A stretch of DNA of 57,757 nt from Nitrospiria bacterium (GTDB taxonomy: Bacteria > Nitrospirota > UBA9217), in assembly GCA_919902495.1 (NCBI GenBank), contig CAKKRC010000078.1, forward strand, positions 1 through 57,757, given 5' to 3'. Made by a program: the position numbers and the translations under genes. The notes below the pieces were generated by a model. That model saw only the letters and a list, made by a program, of their open reading frames with translations, had not been told where the DNA came from and searched no databases. Positions 9,505 through 18,443 of the stretch are shown one piece after another (position 1 is the first letter of the stretch; each line of letters begins with the position of its first letter).

Positions 9505-10089
9505 ATGTTTATGTATAAGAACAGAATGTCCTACTCATTGGCAGCTATGTTATGGTTCATTCTGGTGATACTGGTTGTGAGCTATCATGGATACCATAGC
9601 CGGATATTTGCTTCAGCCAATACCACGCATATTGTTGATTCGCCTGAAAAGGCATATTTGATCTGGAAGGAAAAGAATGTAAAAGGAAGGGTGCTGCTGC
9701 TGTTTGACAACTACCCGCATATGAGGGGACTCAATAGTTATAACGGCTCTCCACATCTGCATCAGGGAAATATTGTTGAGTTCAGCATATTTCAGAACAT
9801 CATACGCAAAGTCTACTTTATTATCCCTGACAATGCATGGGAAGAATTTCGCCTGTTGGAGATAATGCATCCGCTCCGGGCGGTTCCGAACCTGGAAAGG
9901 GGCTTGTTCCTGTACAATTTAAGCGGCATCCCCATCATTGCCACGACACCAACATCTCTCCCGAAAATCTCAGAGACAGCGCTGGTATATATAAACAAAG
10001 GCGTTTATAACGATACACAGGCACAGGACCTGCTTTCTATGAAGCATATTACTGCTGACATCACTGTAGTGTACCAGGGTCGCCATTGA
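9505..10089 (+). CDS. Unknown membrane-anchored protein coupled to the GT39-like gene
   Basis: No family was recognised for this 194-residue product. It has one N-terminal hydrophobic segment (about residues 10-28) and then a soluble domain with alternating hydrophobic strands (VLLLFDNYP, IPIIATTP, ALVYINKGV), suggesting a small alpha/beta domain outside the cytoplasmic membrane. ATG 9505 and ATG 9511 are both possible; CCGGGG at 9495-9500 is the only weak ribosome-binding signal. Its TGA overlaps the ATG of the next gene by one base (TGATG), so the two are probably translated together and the protein may assist the membrane glycosyltransferase. AT content is higher than in the flanking cytochrome gene. 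Confidence 0.65.
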   Translation: MFMYKNRMSYSLAAMLWFILVILVVSYHGYHSRIFASANTTHIVDSPEKAYLIWKEKNVKGRVLLLFDNYPHMRGLNSYNGSPHLHQGNIVEFSIFQNIIRKVYFIIPDNAWEEFRLLEIMHPLRAVPNLERGLFLYNLSGIPIIATTPTSLPKISETALVYINKGVYNDTQAQDLLSMKHITADITVVYQGRH

Positions 10090-11315
10090 TGAAAAGAATC
10101 GATATCGCCCTGCTTGGTATTATATTTCTCGTGGCCGGTGGTCTGAGGTTTTACGATATCACCTCCCCCCCCAACAGATACATGGATGAGACCGGTCACG
10201 TTCCGGCGGCAACGAATTACTGGAGCAACGGACAGTTCGAGCCCGACAGCTGGGAGCATCCTCCTCTGCGTCCCATCCTTCTGTACGGATTCCTGCAGAT
10301 CTTCGGGGACAATCCCTATGGCTGGCGCATGAGGAATGTCCTGTTCGGATCGGCCACTGCCGTTCTCATCTATCTCTTTGCCTTTAAGATCAGCGGTAGC
10401 AGGAAAACGGCCTTCATGGCAGGGCTCCTGCTTGCAACAGATCCCCTCCACGTGGTCCTTTCAAGGCATACGTTCTGCGAGGTCTACGGCACCGCACTCT
10501 GTCTTCTCGCTGTCCTCCTCTACGTGAACCACAACGGACGAACGCCATGGCTCATGCTCTCGGCCCTCATCATGGGATCCGCCCTGGCTACGAAATGGAA
10601 CTATGCTCCCGTCTGGCTCGCTGTGTATATGCTGGCGCTCTACGAGAACGATAACTACCGGACCATCGGGAATGCATTGTTTATAACATGCACGTATGTC
10701 CTGATACCGATCAGCGTCTACATTCTTTCGTTCTATCAGTGGTTTGGCCGGGGCTATTCTTTCAATGAGTTCATTGAATTCGTCGCCAATATCTATTATT
10801 CTTTTCAGTTATACAAGCCGGAAAGCTATGAACCTGAGTTGGTCTTTCTCAGCCATACAAAGGCGGTGGAATGGTTCATTCGTCCTATTGTCGTCGGACA
10901 CGGGACATATCTGGGGAACGGCCTGGGGGAATTCCGACTTTATATGAACAATCTGCCGATCTGGATCCTTACCATACCGTCCATGATCGGCATGGCGATA
11001 CTGGCAATGCGAAGACGAGCAGTGACACTTGCACTGCCGGTGATGTTCTTTTGCGGATCATACGTGCTTTTCTTGTTCATCAAGCGACCTGCATTTCTCT
11101 ATTCGGTTACTCCGCTGCTTCCTTTTGTATTTACCGCCATAGCATACTCGATATGGCGTATCGCTGAAAGATTCGGCAGCAAGCTATATTACGTGGCACT
11201 GGTGGTGATGGTGTCCTGGAACATCTATTTGTACCCGCTTGTCACTGCCAAACAGGTGCCGGTTTCCCTTTACCGGTACATGATAGACAACAATGCGGAC
11301 GTGAAAATTCGCTAG
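10089..11315 (+). CDS. GT39-like (PMT/ArnT-type) integral membrane glycosyltransferase
   Basis: This 408-residue protein has many hydrophobic helices. The first periplasmic loop carries a YMDETGHVPAA stretch and WEHPPLRP, matching the acidic first-loop motif and the HPP motif of the GT39/PMT_2 family, which moves sugars from polyprenyl phosphates to protein or lipid acceptors on the outer side of the membrane. The ATG at 10089 overlaps the preceding stop; a TTG three bases earlier is in frame but unlikely. The upstream GT2 could make the lipid-linked donor. Acceptor unknown; proteins (including secreted cytochromes) or glycolipids are both possible. Confidence 0.78.
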   Translation: MKRIDIALLGIIFLVAGGLRFYDITSPPNRYMDETGHVPAATNYWSNGQFEPDSWEHPPLRPILLYGFLQIFGDNPYGWRMRNVLFGSATAVLIYLFAFKISGSRKTAFMAGLLLATDPLHVVLSRHTFCEVYGTALCLLAVLLYVNHNGRTPWLMLSALIMGSALATKWNYAPVWLAVYMLALYENDNYRTIGNALFITCTYVLIPISVYILSFYQWFGRGYSFNEFIEFVANIYYSFQLYKPESYEPELVFLSHTKAVEWFIRPIVVGHGTYLGNGLGEFRLYMNNLPIWILTIPSMIGMAILAMRRRAVTLALPVMFFCGSYVLFLFIKRPAFLYSVTPLLPFVFTAIAYSIWRIAERFGSKLYYVALVVMVSWNIYLYPLVTAKQVPVSLYRYMIDNNADVKIR

Positions 11316-11418
11316 GCAAAACGAACGTTCAGGCCGGCAAGAGCCCCGTGAAGTAAACGGTTGCTGATATTACTAATATGCGGAAGAAGAGGGATGATAC
11401 TCATTATCCTGTATACCA

Positions 11419-12573
11419 ATGACCATGATGAACATGCCCACAAGTAAATCTGAACTCGATACAGGAAGTACCGTCGTTAAGCAAGTCAAACGTCGCTCCC
11501 TGTTCATGGAACGATTATTTGAGTTCCTGTCCTCCGTGAAGCTCGCTTTGGCTCTGTTGATCGCCATTCTGGTGAGTTGCGTCATCGGGGTCACGCTCGT
11601 CCGCGGGGAGCGGGCTGGTGAACTGATATTCGGAGCGCTCTGGTTCAATGGATTGCTGGTCCTGCTTGTGGTGAATGTCGCGTTCTGCTTCTTCGGCAGG
11701 ATATGGGGCAGGAGGATAACGCTCATTTCCCTCGGCATGATCCTGTTCCATCTGAGCTTTGTCGCCATGCTCGGAGGCATCATATACAACAGCATGTTCT
11801 ATTTCAGGGGCTTCATCAGGCTTACAGAGGGAGAGACCCTCCCCAGCGGGGACCGGCAGAGCTATGATGCAATAGACCATGGCAGATTCTTTGATTTTGA
11901 GAAACTGAAGGGTGAGACGACGCTCATCAAGATGCACACCGGCTACCAGGTCGAAGAGACCGACAAGCGGGCAGCATATGAGATCGCCGTGGGTGAAGGA
12001 GCTGCAAAAAAGCAGGGCGTCGTTTATATCACCAAGAATTTAGAACATGACGGCTTCAGGTATTTTAATGACCGTGAGGGTTATTCTGTCGCGATCTTCC
12101 TCTACGATAAAAAGGGAGCGGAGCTGTATGGAGCCTTTGTCCCGCTCCAGAGCTTCAAACAGAAGGACGATAAGGGCAACGACGTCTATCTGTATACGAC
12201 GGGGACAAAGGAAAGCCCGGGAAGTTTCCCCTACCCGCAGGAGCCGCAGAAACCGCTGTTCTCGCTCCAGGTGACCTACCGACCATCCGCGCTCAAATTT
12301 AAGGAGCGGAATGGCGAGGCATTTCTTCAGGTATGGCCTCTTGCTACGCCCGAGTCAGTCCAGGGAGACAAGACCCTTGCATACGGCAAACTGCCGATCG
12401 GGGGCAAATTAGAGGCAGGAGATCATTACCTTATGGCTACCGAGGTCCGCTACTGGGTCGCCATGAGCGTTCGCCATGAGCCTGGTTTGCCGATCGTGCT
12501 GACCAGCCTTTGGGTAGGGCTGACAGGGATGACTATCACGTTCATCGGTCGCCTGAGAAAGGGAAAAGAATAG
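11419..12573 (+). CDS. resB: ResB-family cytochrome c biogenesis protein (System II)
   Basis: The 384-residue product has three N-terminal membrane helices (in FLSSVKLALALLIAILVSC, the NGLLVLLVVNVAF region and LGMILFHLSFVAMLGG), a large periplasmic domain of about 230 residues and one C-terminal helix (IVLTSLWVGLTGM). This is the short ResB/Ccs1 topology. With CcsA it forms the System II synthase that carries heme across the membrane and ligates it to CXXCH cysteines. Several in-frame ATGs lie in the first six codons and none has a good ribosome-binding site, so the start is uncertain. It is followed 130 bases later by ccsA, and its location near two multiheme cytochrome genes fits its role. 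Confidence 0.88.
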   Translation: MTMMNMPTSKSELDTGSTVVKQVKRRSLFMERLFEFLSSVKLALALLIAILVSCVIGVTLVRGERAGELIFGALWFNGLLVLLVVNVAFCFFGRIWGRRITLISLGMILFHLSFVAMLGGIIYNSMFYFRGFIRLTEGETLPSGDRQSYDAIDHGRFFDFEKLKGETTLIKMHTGYQVEETDKRAAYEIAVGEGAAKKQGVVYITKNLEHDGFRYFNDREGYSVAIFLYDKKGAELYGAFVPLQSFKQKDDKGNDVYLYTTGTKESPGSFPYPQEPQKPLFSLQVTYRPSALKFKERNGEAFLQVWPLATPESVQGDKTLAYGKLPIGGKLEAGDHYLMATEVRYWVAMSVRHEPGLPIVLTSLWVGLTGMTITFIGRLRKGKE

Positions 12574-12640
12574 GCATGTTCATCAGTGAAAAAGGAATTC
12601 GGCGGGACTTTTGTGTCTTCGCGGTTCATTGAATTGATGT

Positions 12641-12646
12641 TATAAT
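12641..12646 (+). promoter_or_regulatory. Possible -10 box upstream of ccsA
   Basis: A perfect TATAAT lies 58 bases before the ccsA start in the resB-ccsA gap. No matching -35 hexamer is seen at the normal 16-18 base spacing (TTCGCG at best), so this is a weak call. Confidence 0.25.
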
Positions 12647-12703
12647 ACCAATGAGTTGTGCCGTGGTGCTCAATACTTCATAGTTGCTATTTACGGAGGC
12701 CGT

Positions 12704-13528
12704 ATGAAACCTGAATTCCTTTACTTCTGGACAGCAGTCGCCCTGTACGGCGTAAGCGCATCTGGCTATATATTCGGCCTCATGTCAAGGCACGACAAGC
12801 CCTTTCAGATCGGTCTGTACAGCGCTGTCGCGGGATTTATACCTCATGTGCTCGTTATTGCCCTCCGCTGGACCGCGACCGGGATCAGCCCATTCTTCAC
12901 CATCTCCGAATCGATCACGTTCGGCATCTTTTGCGCGGTCCTCATCTTTCTGGTATTTGAGTTTGCGAACAAAGCAGTCCGGCCCCTGGGCGTTCTGGTC
13001 ATGCCGGTCTCCTTCGTGCTCATGGGATGGGCAGGCACGCTTATCAAGGACGCAGCAGTACAGATCGCGCCGGCGCTGCAGAGCGGCTGGATCTGGGTGC
13101 ACATCATCGGCGCTGCAACCGGTTTCGGCGCGGTGCTGACCGCCGCGGGGATGGGATTGATGTACCTGCTCAAGGAAAAGAATCTCAAGGGGATCTATGA
13201 AAAACTGCCTGATTCGCGGGTGCTTGACAATCTTGGCTACCGGTTCGTTGCAGGCGGCTTTATCATGTACGGACTCATGATCGTTTCAGGCGCGTTCTGG
13301 GCGAACCAGGTCAAAGGGACCTATTGGAACTGGGACCCCGTCGAGGTCTGGTCGCTCATATCGTGGCTTACCTACGGGATCTACCTGCATTTGAGGATCA
13401 CGTTCGGCTGGCGCGGGAGAAAGCTCGCCTGGTACGCGCTGATAGCGCTGGTTGCGATGATCATCAGTTACTGGGGAATTCCTTTTTCCATGGAAACGTT
13501 CCATAAAGGCTTCCGCATAGAACATTGA
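12704..13528 (+). CDS. ccsA: CcsA/ResC-type cytochrome c assembly protein
   Basis: The start at 12704 is supported by GGAGG at 12695-12699; an upstream in-frame ATG at 12656 lacks this. The 274-residue product is almost entirely membrane helices and carries the tryptophan-rich heme-handling motif WNWDPVEVWSLISW, with conserved His residues in flanking loops, as in CcsA/CcmC/ResC proteins. It is the partner of ResB in the System II heme-export and ligation complex, and would mature the multiheme cytochromes encoded at the left end of the window. Confidence 0.92.
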   Translation: MKPEFLYFWTAVALYGVSASGYIFGLMSRHDKPFQIGLYSAVAGFIPHVLVIALRWTATGISPFFTISESITFGIFCAVLIFLVFEFANKAVRPLGVLVMPVSFVLMGWAGTLIKDAAVQIAPALQSGWIWVHIIGAATGFGAVLTAAGMGLMYLLKEKNLKGIYEKLPDSRVLDNLGYRFVAGGFIMYGLMIVSGAFWANQVKGTYWNWDPVEVWSLISWLTYGIYLHLRITFGWRGRKLAWYALIALVAMIISYWGIPFSMETFHKGFRIEH

Positions 13529-13671
13529 GAGGCAGCGGAGAAGATACGATCAGCGCCGAGTTGGCAGCTGGTCTCTGATGGCCGTCTTTCGTCACTCGCC
13601 AATGGAATAGTATCGCTTGCTGATGAAAGCCGACACCATGAAGACTATTTGCTGATAGCTGCTATTACCCC

Positions 13672-15030
13672 ATGAAACTCTGTATCATATTCCCCCCCCT
13701 CCCGTTCGGCTGGACGCCGGTGGCGCCGCCGAGCCTTGAGTATCTCGCCGCGCTTACCCGCAGGGCGGATCCCTCGATCGAGATCGAACTGATCAGCGCC
13801 AGCGCCGATCCGCAGGCGATCGAAGAGGTACAGTGTGATCTTGCAGCCATCAGCATCCTGACCCCTACCGCGGTGCCGGGGTATCAGATAGCCGCGAAGC
13901 TGCGTGCGCGGGGCATCAAGATCGTCTTCGGGAACATGCATGCTTCGGCCATGCCGGAAGAGGCTAAGCAGCATGGCGACGCTGTGGTGATCGGCGAGGC
14001 GGAATCGGTCTGGCCGCAGGTGCTGAAGGACTTCCAGGCAGGCCGGCTCCAGCCCTTTTACCGGGGCGAACAGATCGAATTGGACGACCTCCCCACACCG
14101 CTCTACGGACTTCTCCAGGGAAAACGCAAACACCAGTTCCGCATTGTGAACACCTCGCGAGGCTGCCCATACAACTGTTCGTTCTGCTCGGTGAAGCCGT
14201 TCTGGGGCTCAAAGATCCGATTCCGGCCCATCGAGCACGTGGTGCGCGACGTGGCCGCGATTCCGGAGAAGATGTACATCAATGGCGACGAGAACATCTG
14301 GTGGACCGGGCAGGCACAACGGGCCGTCGACCTGTTCAACGCGCTCAAGGGAAGCGGAAAGAAGTGGATGGGATTCGGCAGCCTGCGGCCGGTCCTTGCT
14401 CCGGAAGGGAAGCGCATGCTGGATGCTGCGCGGGAGAGCGGCATGCGGACCGTCTGGGTCGGATGGGACGCCATATCCGACGAAAGCCTGAAGGCATACG
14501 GCGCTGACGGAAAGATCGGCGTGGACCGGGAGCGCGCAGTGCGCACGATCAGGGACCATGGGATCGACGTATCGTTGTTCTATATGCTCGGGAGCCGAGA
14601 GGATTCGATGGATGATTTCAAGAGGTCCGTGGAGCTTGCTGACCGGCTGGGGGTGAGCATGCATCCGTCCCTGGTGGTTCCCTACCCGGGGACGCGGCTT
14701 CGGGAGCAGTATGAACCCTATCTGTACAAGGACATGGGCTGGGAGTACTATACGGGAGCCTACGCGTTGTTCGACCATCCGGACCCGGCCATGACCCCTG
14801 AGGCGCGGGAGGAGCAGTTCTACGAAACGTCGTTGGAAGTTCTGCGCCTCGGAAGGGTGTTGCGGCACATGTTCAAGATCCCGCGGGCGGGCTTTCCCGA
14901 AGCGCACATACTTTCACTCATGAACCAGATACCGGTCCGGCAGGGTTATAAGATCGCCTATGAAAAATGGAAGATCGAGAGGACGATGATCGGTGAAAAA
15001 AGGCGCGGAAATGGTATTCGAGATGAATGA
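13672..15030 (+). CDS. B12-binding-type radical SAM protein (soluble paralogue)
   Basis: This 452-residue protein has an N-terminal cobalamin-binding-like Rossmann domain (about residues 1-130, including SLEYLAALTR, VVIGEAESVWPQ) and a radical SAM core with the CX3CX2C cluster motif CPYNCSFC at residues 165-172. A MYINGDENIWW motif follows the core's second strand. It is clearly paralogous to the N-terminal 450 residues of the protein at 29814-31613 (shared VIGEAESVW, SRGCPY/MRGCPY, FCSV, NGD.NIW, FDHP, RSGFP/RAGFP-like segments) but lacks that protein's membrane tail. Family members do radical chemistry such as methylation of unactivated carbons or ring rearrangements; substrate here is unknown. 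No clear ribosome-binding site is seen. It precedes the SPASM cluster by 78 bases and may be transcribed with it. Confidence 0.85.
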   Translation: MKLCIIFPPLPFGWTPVAPPSLEYLAALTRRADPSIEIELISASADPQAIEEVQCDLAAISILTPTAVPGYQIAAKLRARGIKIVFGNMHASAMPEEAKQHGDAVVIGEAESVWPQVLKDFQAGRLQPFYRGEQIELDDLPTPLYGLLQGKRKHQFRIVNTSRGCPYNCSFCSVKPFWGSKIRFRPIEHVVRDVAAIPEKMYINGDENIWWTGQAQRAVDLFNALKGSGKKWMGFGSLRPVLAPEGKRMLDAARESGMRTVWVGWDAISDESLKAYGADGKIGVDRERAVRTIRDHGIDVSLFYMLGSREDSMDDFKRSVELADRLGVSMHPSLVVPYPGTRLREQYEPYLYKDMGWEYYTGAYALFDHPDPAMTPEAREEQFYETSLEVLRLGRVLRHMFKIPRAGFPEAHILSLMNQIPVRQGYKIAYEKWKIERTMIGEKRRGNGIRDE

Positions 15031-15108
15031 TAAATGGGACATTGAAGACGTGCGGACGGATCACGCACAGGTCAGGTCCCTGGGATCCGGATCACGGGAC
15101 GTCGGATA

Positions 15109-16194
15109 ATGCTGCCGCAGATCGCGAACCATATTCAGAACAGGCTTAATCGCAGATATGCGCCCTTAAGTCTTGTCCATTTTGTGACGAACCGCTGCAA
15201 TGCCCGTTGCAGCCATTGCTTCATTGATTTTGCGCCGGAGCGCACACATGCCGATGAACTGACCCTTGACGATATCGGCCGTGTGGCCCGATCATTGGGC
15301 AGCGGCCTTTACAATGTCAATCTGACCGGCGGGGAACCGTTCCTTCGCGAGGACATGCCCGACATTGTAGCGTGTTACGCATCTGCGACGAAGGCGCAAT
15401 CCATCGTCATAACGACCAACGGCTGGTTCACTGACGCAATCAGGCGCAGCGCAGAGCGCTATCGCCATTGTTCGTCCACATGCCGCATTACCTATTCGAT
15501 CTCTCTTGACGATATTCGGGAACGCCACGATGGCAGCAGGAACCTTACCGGATTGTATGACCGAGCGCTGGAGAGCTATCGGTTGATGAGCTCATGGTCT
15601 GATCCCCGCATATCGGCAACAGTCGCCCTCACCGTAACACCGGAAAATGCATCACAAATCGAGAACATTTACCGTTCGCTCAAAGCTGCAGGTGTCACAT
15701 CTGTATTCCCGGTATTGCTCAGAGAAGAAGGTGTCCTGCGCACTATTGCAGATCGTGAATCGCTGTGTCAGGCCTATGGTCGCCTGACCCGCCTGATCGA
15801 CAGGTCCCGGGAACCATTCAAGCACGGCAGACGCATTGCGGAGGCAGCGCACCGGGCCAAGAACCGCATTGTTCACCAGATCCTAGGAAATAACGAAACC
15901 ACAGGGCGCTTCCACATTCCCTGCGCAGCCGGGGCTTCGTTTGCTACCATCATGGCGGATGGCTCCGTCGCCCCGTGCGAGCTGCTGGCGTTACGCCATC
16001 CTATGGGAAATTTGCGTGAAAACGACATGAAGTTCAGCGGAATCTGGAACAGTGTCCGGGCTCATCAGGTGAGGCGTTCAATTCGAGAGAACCGTTGCCA
16101 TTGTACATTCGAATGTGCATGGACCGTTAATGTACTTGCCCGACCTGTCTTTTGGCCGCGGCTTGCCTTTACGACCCTGCGGGAATTGTTATGA
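15109..16194 (+). CDS. Radical SAM/SPASM protein 1 of the glycan cluster
   Basis: 361 residues. The SAM-cluster motif is CNARCSHC (Cys 30, 34, 37), followed by the LTGGEPFLR signature that binds SAM. The C-terminal part has a SPASM-like arrangement: CAAGASFATIMADGSVAPC, then NLRENDMKFSGIW and CHCTFEC. SPASM proteins use auxiliary iron-sulfur clusters to modify peptides, proteins or sometimes sugars. The ORF overlaps the following GT2-GT9 gene by four bases (ATGA), indicating translational coupling. It is one of three such proteins within 5.5 kb that are divergent in sequence, so they probably do different steps. No precursor peptide gene was found between them. Confidence 0.85.
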   Translation: MLPQIANHIQNRLNRRYAPLSLVHFVTNRCNARCSHCFIDFAPERTHADELTLDDIGRVARSLGSGLYNVNLTGGEPFLREDMPDIVACYASATKAQSIVITTNGWFTDAIRRSAERYRHCSSTCRITYSISLDDIRERHDGSRNLTGLYDRALESYRLMSSWSDPRISATVALTVTPENASQIENIYRSLKAAGVTSVFPVLLREEGVLRTIADRESLCQAYGRLTRLIDRSREPFKHGRRIAEAAHRAKNRIVHQILGNNETTGRFHIPCAAGASFATIMADGSVAPCELLALRHPMGNLRENDMKFSGIWNSVRAHQVRRSIRENRCHCTFECAWTVNVLARPVFWPRLAFTTLRELL

Positions 16195-18443
16195 ACGCAA
16201 CGTGTATTATTATTATCCCGTGCATCGACCTGAATGATTACGTAGTGGAATCGATCAGAGGCTGTTTGGCGCTTGACTACGGATCGTATCGGGTGGTCGT
16301 CCTGCCTGACGTACCGATCTCTCCTCCCGCTGATCTTGTCGATCATCCGAGGATCCGCATCGTTGTGACGGGTGATCTGACGATCGCCGCGAAGCGCAAC
16401 CTGGCCATTCGCAGATACCGGGATGCGGATTATTATGCTCTGATAGATTCCGATGCTTATCCCGATGCCAAGTGGCTCGCGAACGGGATATCCTTCCTGG
16501 AAAAGAAACGTGACATATGGGCCCTGGGCGGCCCCAATATCACGCCGCCCGGGGAACCGTTCCTGCAGCGGATCGTTGGAAACGCCCGACGATCATTTCT
16601 GGTATCCGGTCCGCTCCATTTTGCCAGGAATCGGTCGTCAAGCCGGGACTGCACAAATCTCCATTCATGTAACCTGATCCTCCCACGGATCGTATTTGAG
16701 ACTGTGGGCGGATTCGATGAATCCCTGTATTCCGGAGAGGACCGCGATCTGTGCCACCGAATTCTGGCTGCGGGCAAAAGGATCTATTTCAATCAGGATG
16801 TGGTGGTCTATCATCACAACAGGCGCTTCGGAAAACCGTTCAACAACCAATGCCTGGCATACGGGCACGGTTCCATAAGCATCAACCGGAAGACCCGCAA
16901 CCGTTCTAACTATATGCTGTATGTACCGGTGATCTGGGGAGGGATATGCCTGACGGCGATACTGGCAGCGATCAGCGGCACCGGAAGCGCGCTTCTGCCG
17001 ATATTATTCATAAGTGCCGGTCTTGGTGCTGCGGTAGTTGAGTCTGTGCGATGCAGTGACACCTGGCAGGAGGTTCCTTATACTCTGGGTGCGATACTCA
17101 GTTGCTATACATCCACTACAGCAGGTCAACTCCTGGCCCTGATGGGCAGTGAACTGGATCTTAAACGGATATATACAAACTATCCTGACGTGGGGAAGAG
17201 TGTGAAGCAAAAGAGCTCCCCCTCAATGAACTGGAAAATGATTCGCATCATAGACCGCTGGGCAGGCATCCCGCTTCTTCATCTAATGAGACTGCTGCCG
17301 CGAAAGCACTCACGGAATCAGGACCTGGCCGCAATGGCGCCCCGCCAGGTGCTGTTCATTAAATTCTGGGGCATCGGCAACATCTTCATGATCCTTCCTG
17401 CCATTCAGGCAGTCAGGATGCGCTGGCCACATATCGAGGTGGATTTCCTGACGCTGGAGAGCAATCGTGAAGCGCTTGAGGCAACCGGAGCCGTACGCGA
17501 TGTCGCAATGATATCAACACGCGATGTCCGTCGATTTATTGCGACGTGGCGGGCCGCCGTTGCAACGCTGCGAAAACGCCGATACGATGTCATTATCGAC
17601 TGCGAGCAGTTTTCGCGTTATTCCGCCATCATGACGATGCAGGTCGGTGCGCCTGTATCGATAGGATTCGACACGCGCGGACAATATCGCCATAGCCTTT
17701 ACAGCCGACCGGTCGCCTATGACAATACTATCCATATCACGCAGTCGTTCCATTCCCTTGTTCGCGCCGCCGGGATCGAGTTAGCAGAACCTCCGCGATT
17801 GCAGCTTACGACATTGTCCGCACTTCGGAAACAAGGCCGTCAGTTACTGGCGCGCCTCGATCAGGATACGTGCCGACCGGTCGTGCTCATGCACATCGGA
17901 ACCAGTGCAAACTTTCAGGAACGGCGATGGCTGCCTGATCGCTATGCGGCCCTTGCCGACCGGCTTGTCGAGCGCTGGAATGCAACGATCATATTTACCG
18001 GCCTCCCTGATGAGTGCCGGCTGATCGCGGAAACAGTGAGCCACCTGAGTCGTACCGAGCACACGATCAACCTTGGCGGTCAGCTGGCGTTCATTGATTA
18101 CTTTGGTTTGATCGCAGCGTCGCATTTGGTCATTTCCGCGGACACGGCTGCGGTGCATCTGGCATCTGCCGTCAATACGCCCGTGGTTGGGCTTTACGGC
18201 CCGAATACGCCAAGGCTCTATGGGCCCTGGGGGGATCGCGGGCTCGCCCTCTATGAGCCCCCGCCGTGCAGCCCCTGCATCACCAATTTCAATGCCAAGC
18301 TCCATACCTGCCGTCATACCGACGGCCGCGGAGCATGCATGGCGGCCATCCGTACCGATGCTGTTCTTGACGAGCTGCAGTACAAGTTTCCCGATCTCGC
18401 GGTGGCGGCATGCCATGGGGAGAAAGAGGTACTGCGATCATGA
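16191..18443 (+). CDS. GT2-GT9 fusion glycosyltransferase
   Basis: The ATG at 16191 overlaps the upstream stop (ATGA). The 750-residue product has an N-terminal GT2 domain (about 1-230; IPCIDLNDYV, LIDSDAYPD with acidic metal-binding motif, GGFDESLYSGEDRDLC typical of the catalytic ED region), one or two membrane helices at about 245-300, and a C-terminal GT9/heptosyltransferase-like domain (about 380-730) beginning VLFIKFWGIGN and containing MHIGTSANFQERRW and SADTAAVHLASA, the family's nucleotide-sugar binding segments. Both domains appear intact. GT9 enzymes usually transfer ADP-heptose or related sugars to core oligosaccharide. The fusion suggests two consecutive transfers on a membrane-bound acceptor. 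It ends with an ATGA overlap to the next radical SAM gene. Confidence 0.85.
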   Translation: MNATCIIIIPCIDLNDYVVESIRGCLALDYGSYRVVVLPDVPISPPADLVDHPRIRIVVTGDLTIAAKRNLAIRRYRDADYYALIDSDAYPDAKWLANGISFLEKKRDIWALGGPNITPPGEPFLQRIVGNARRSFLVSGPLHFARNRSSSRDCTNLHSCNLILPRIVFETVGGFDESLYSGEDRDLCHRILAAGKRIYFNQDVVVYHHNRRFGKPFNNQCLAYGHGSISINRKTRNRSNYMLYVPVIWGGICLTAILAAISGTGSALLPILFISAGLGAAVVESVRCSDTWQEVPYTLGAILSCYTSTTAGQLLALMGSELDLKRIYTNYPDVGKSVKQKSSPSMNWKMIRIIDRWAGIPLLHLMRLLPRKHSRNQDLAAMAPRQVLFIKFWGIGNIFMILPAIQAVRMRWPHIEVDFLTLESNREALEATGAVRDVAMISTRDVRRFIATWRAAVATLRKRRYDVIIDCEQFSRYSAIMTMQVGAPVSIGFDTRGQYRHSLYSRPVAYDNTIHITQSFHSLVRAAGIELAEPPRLQLTTLSALRKQGRQLLARLDQDTCRPVVLMHIGTSANFQERRWLPDRYAALADRLVERWNATIIFTGLPDECRLIAETVSHLSRTEHTINLGGQLAFIDYFGLIAASHLVISADTAAVHLASAVNTPVVGLYGPNTPRLYGPWGDRGLALYEPPPCSPCITNFNAKLHTCRHTDGRGACMAAIRTDAVLDELQYKFPDLAVAACHGEKEVLRS

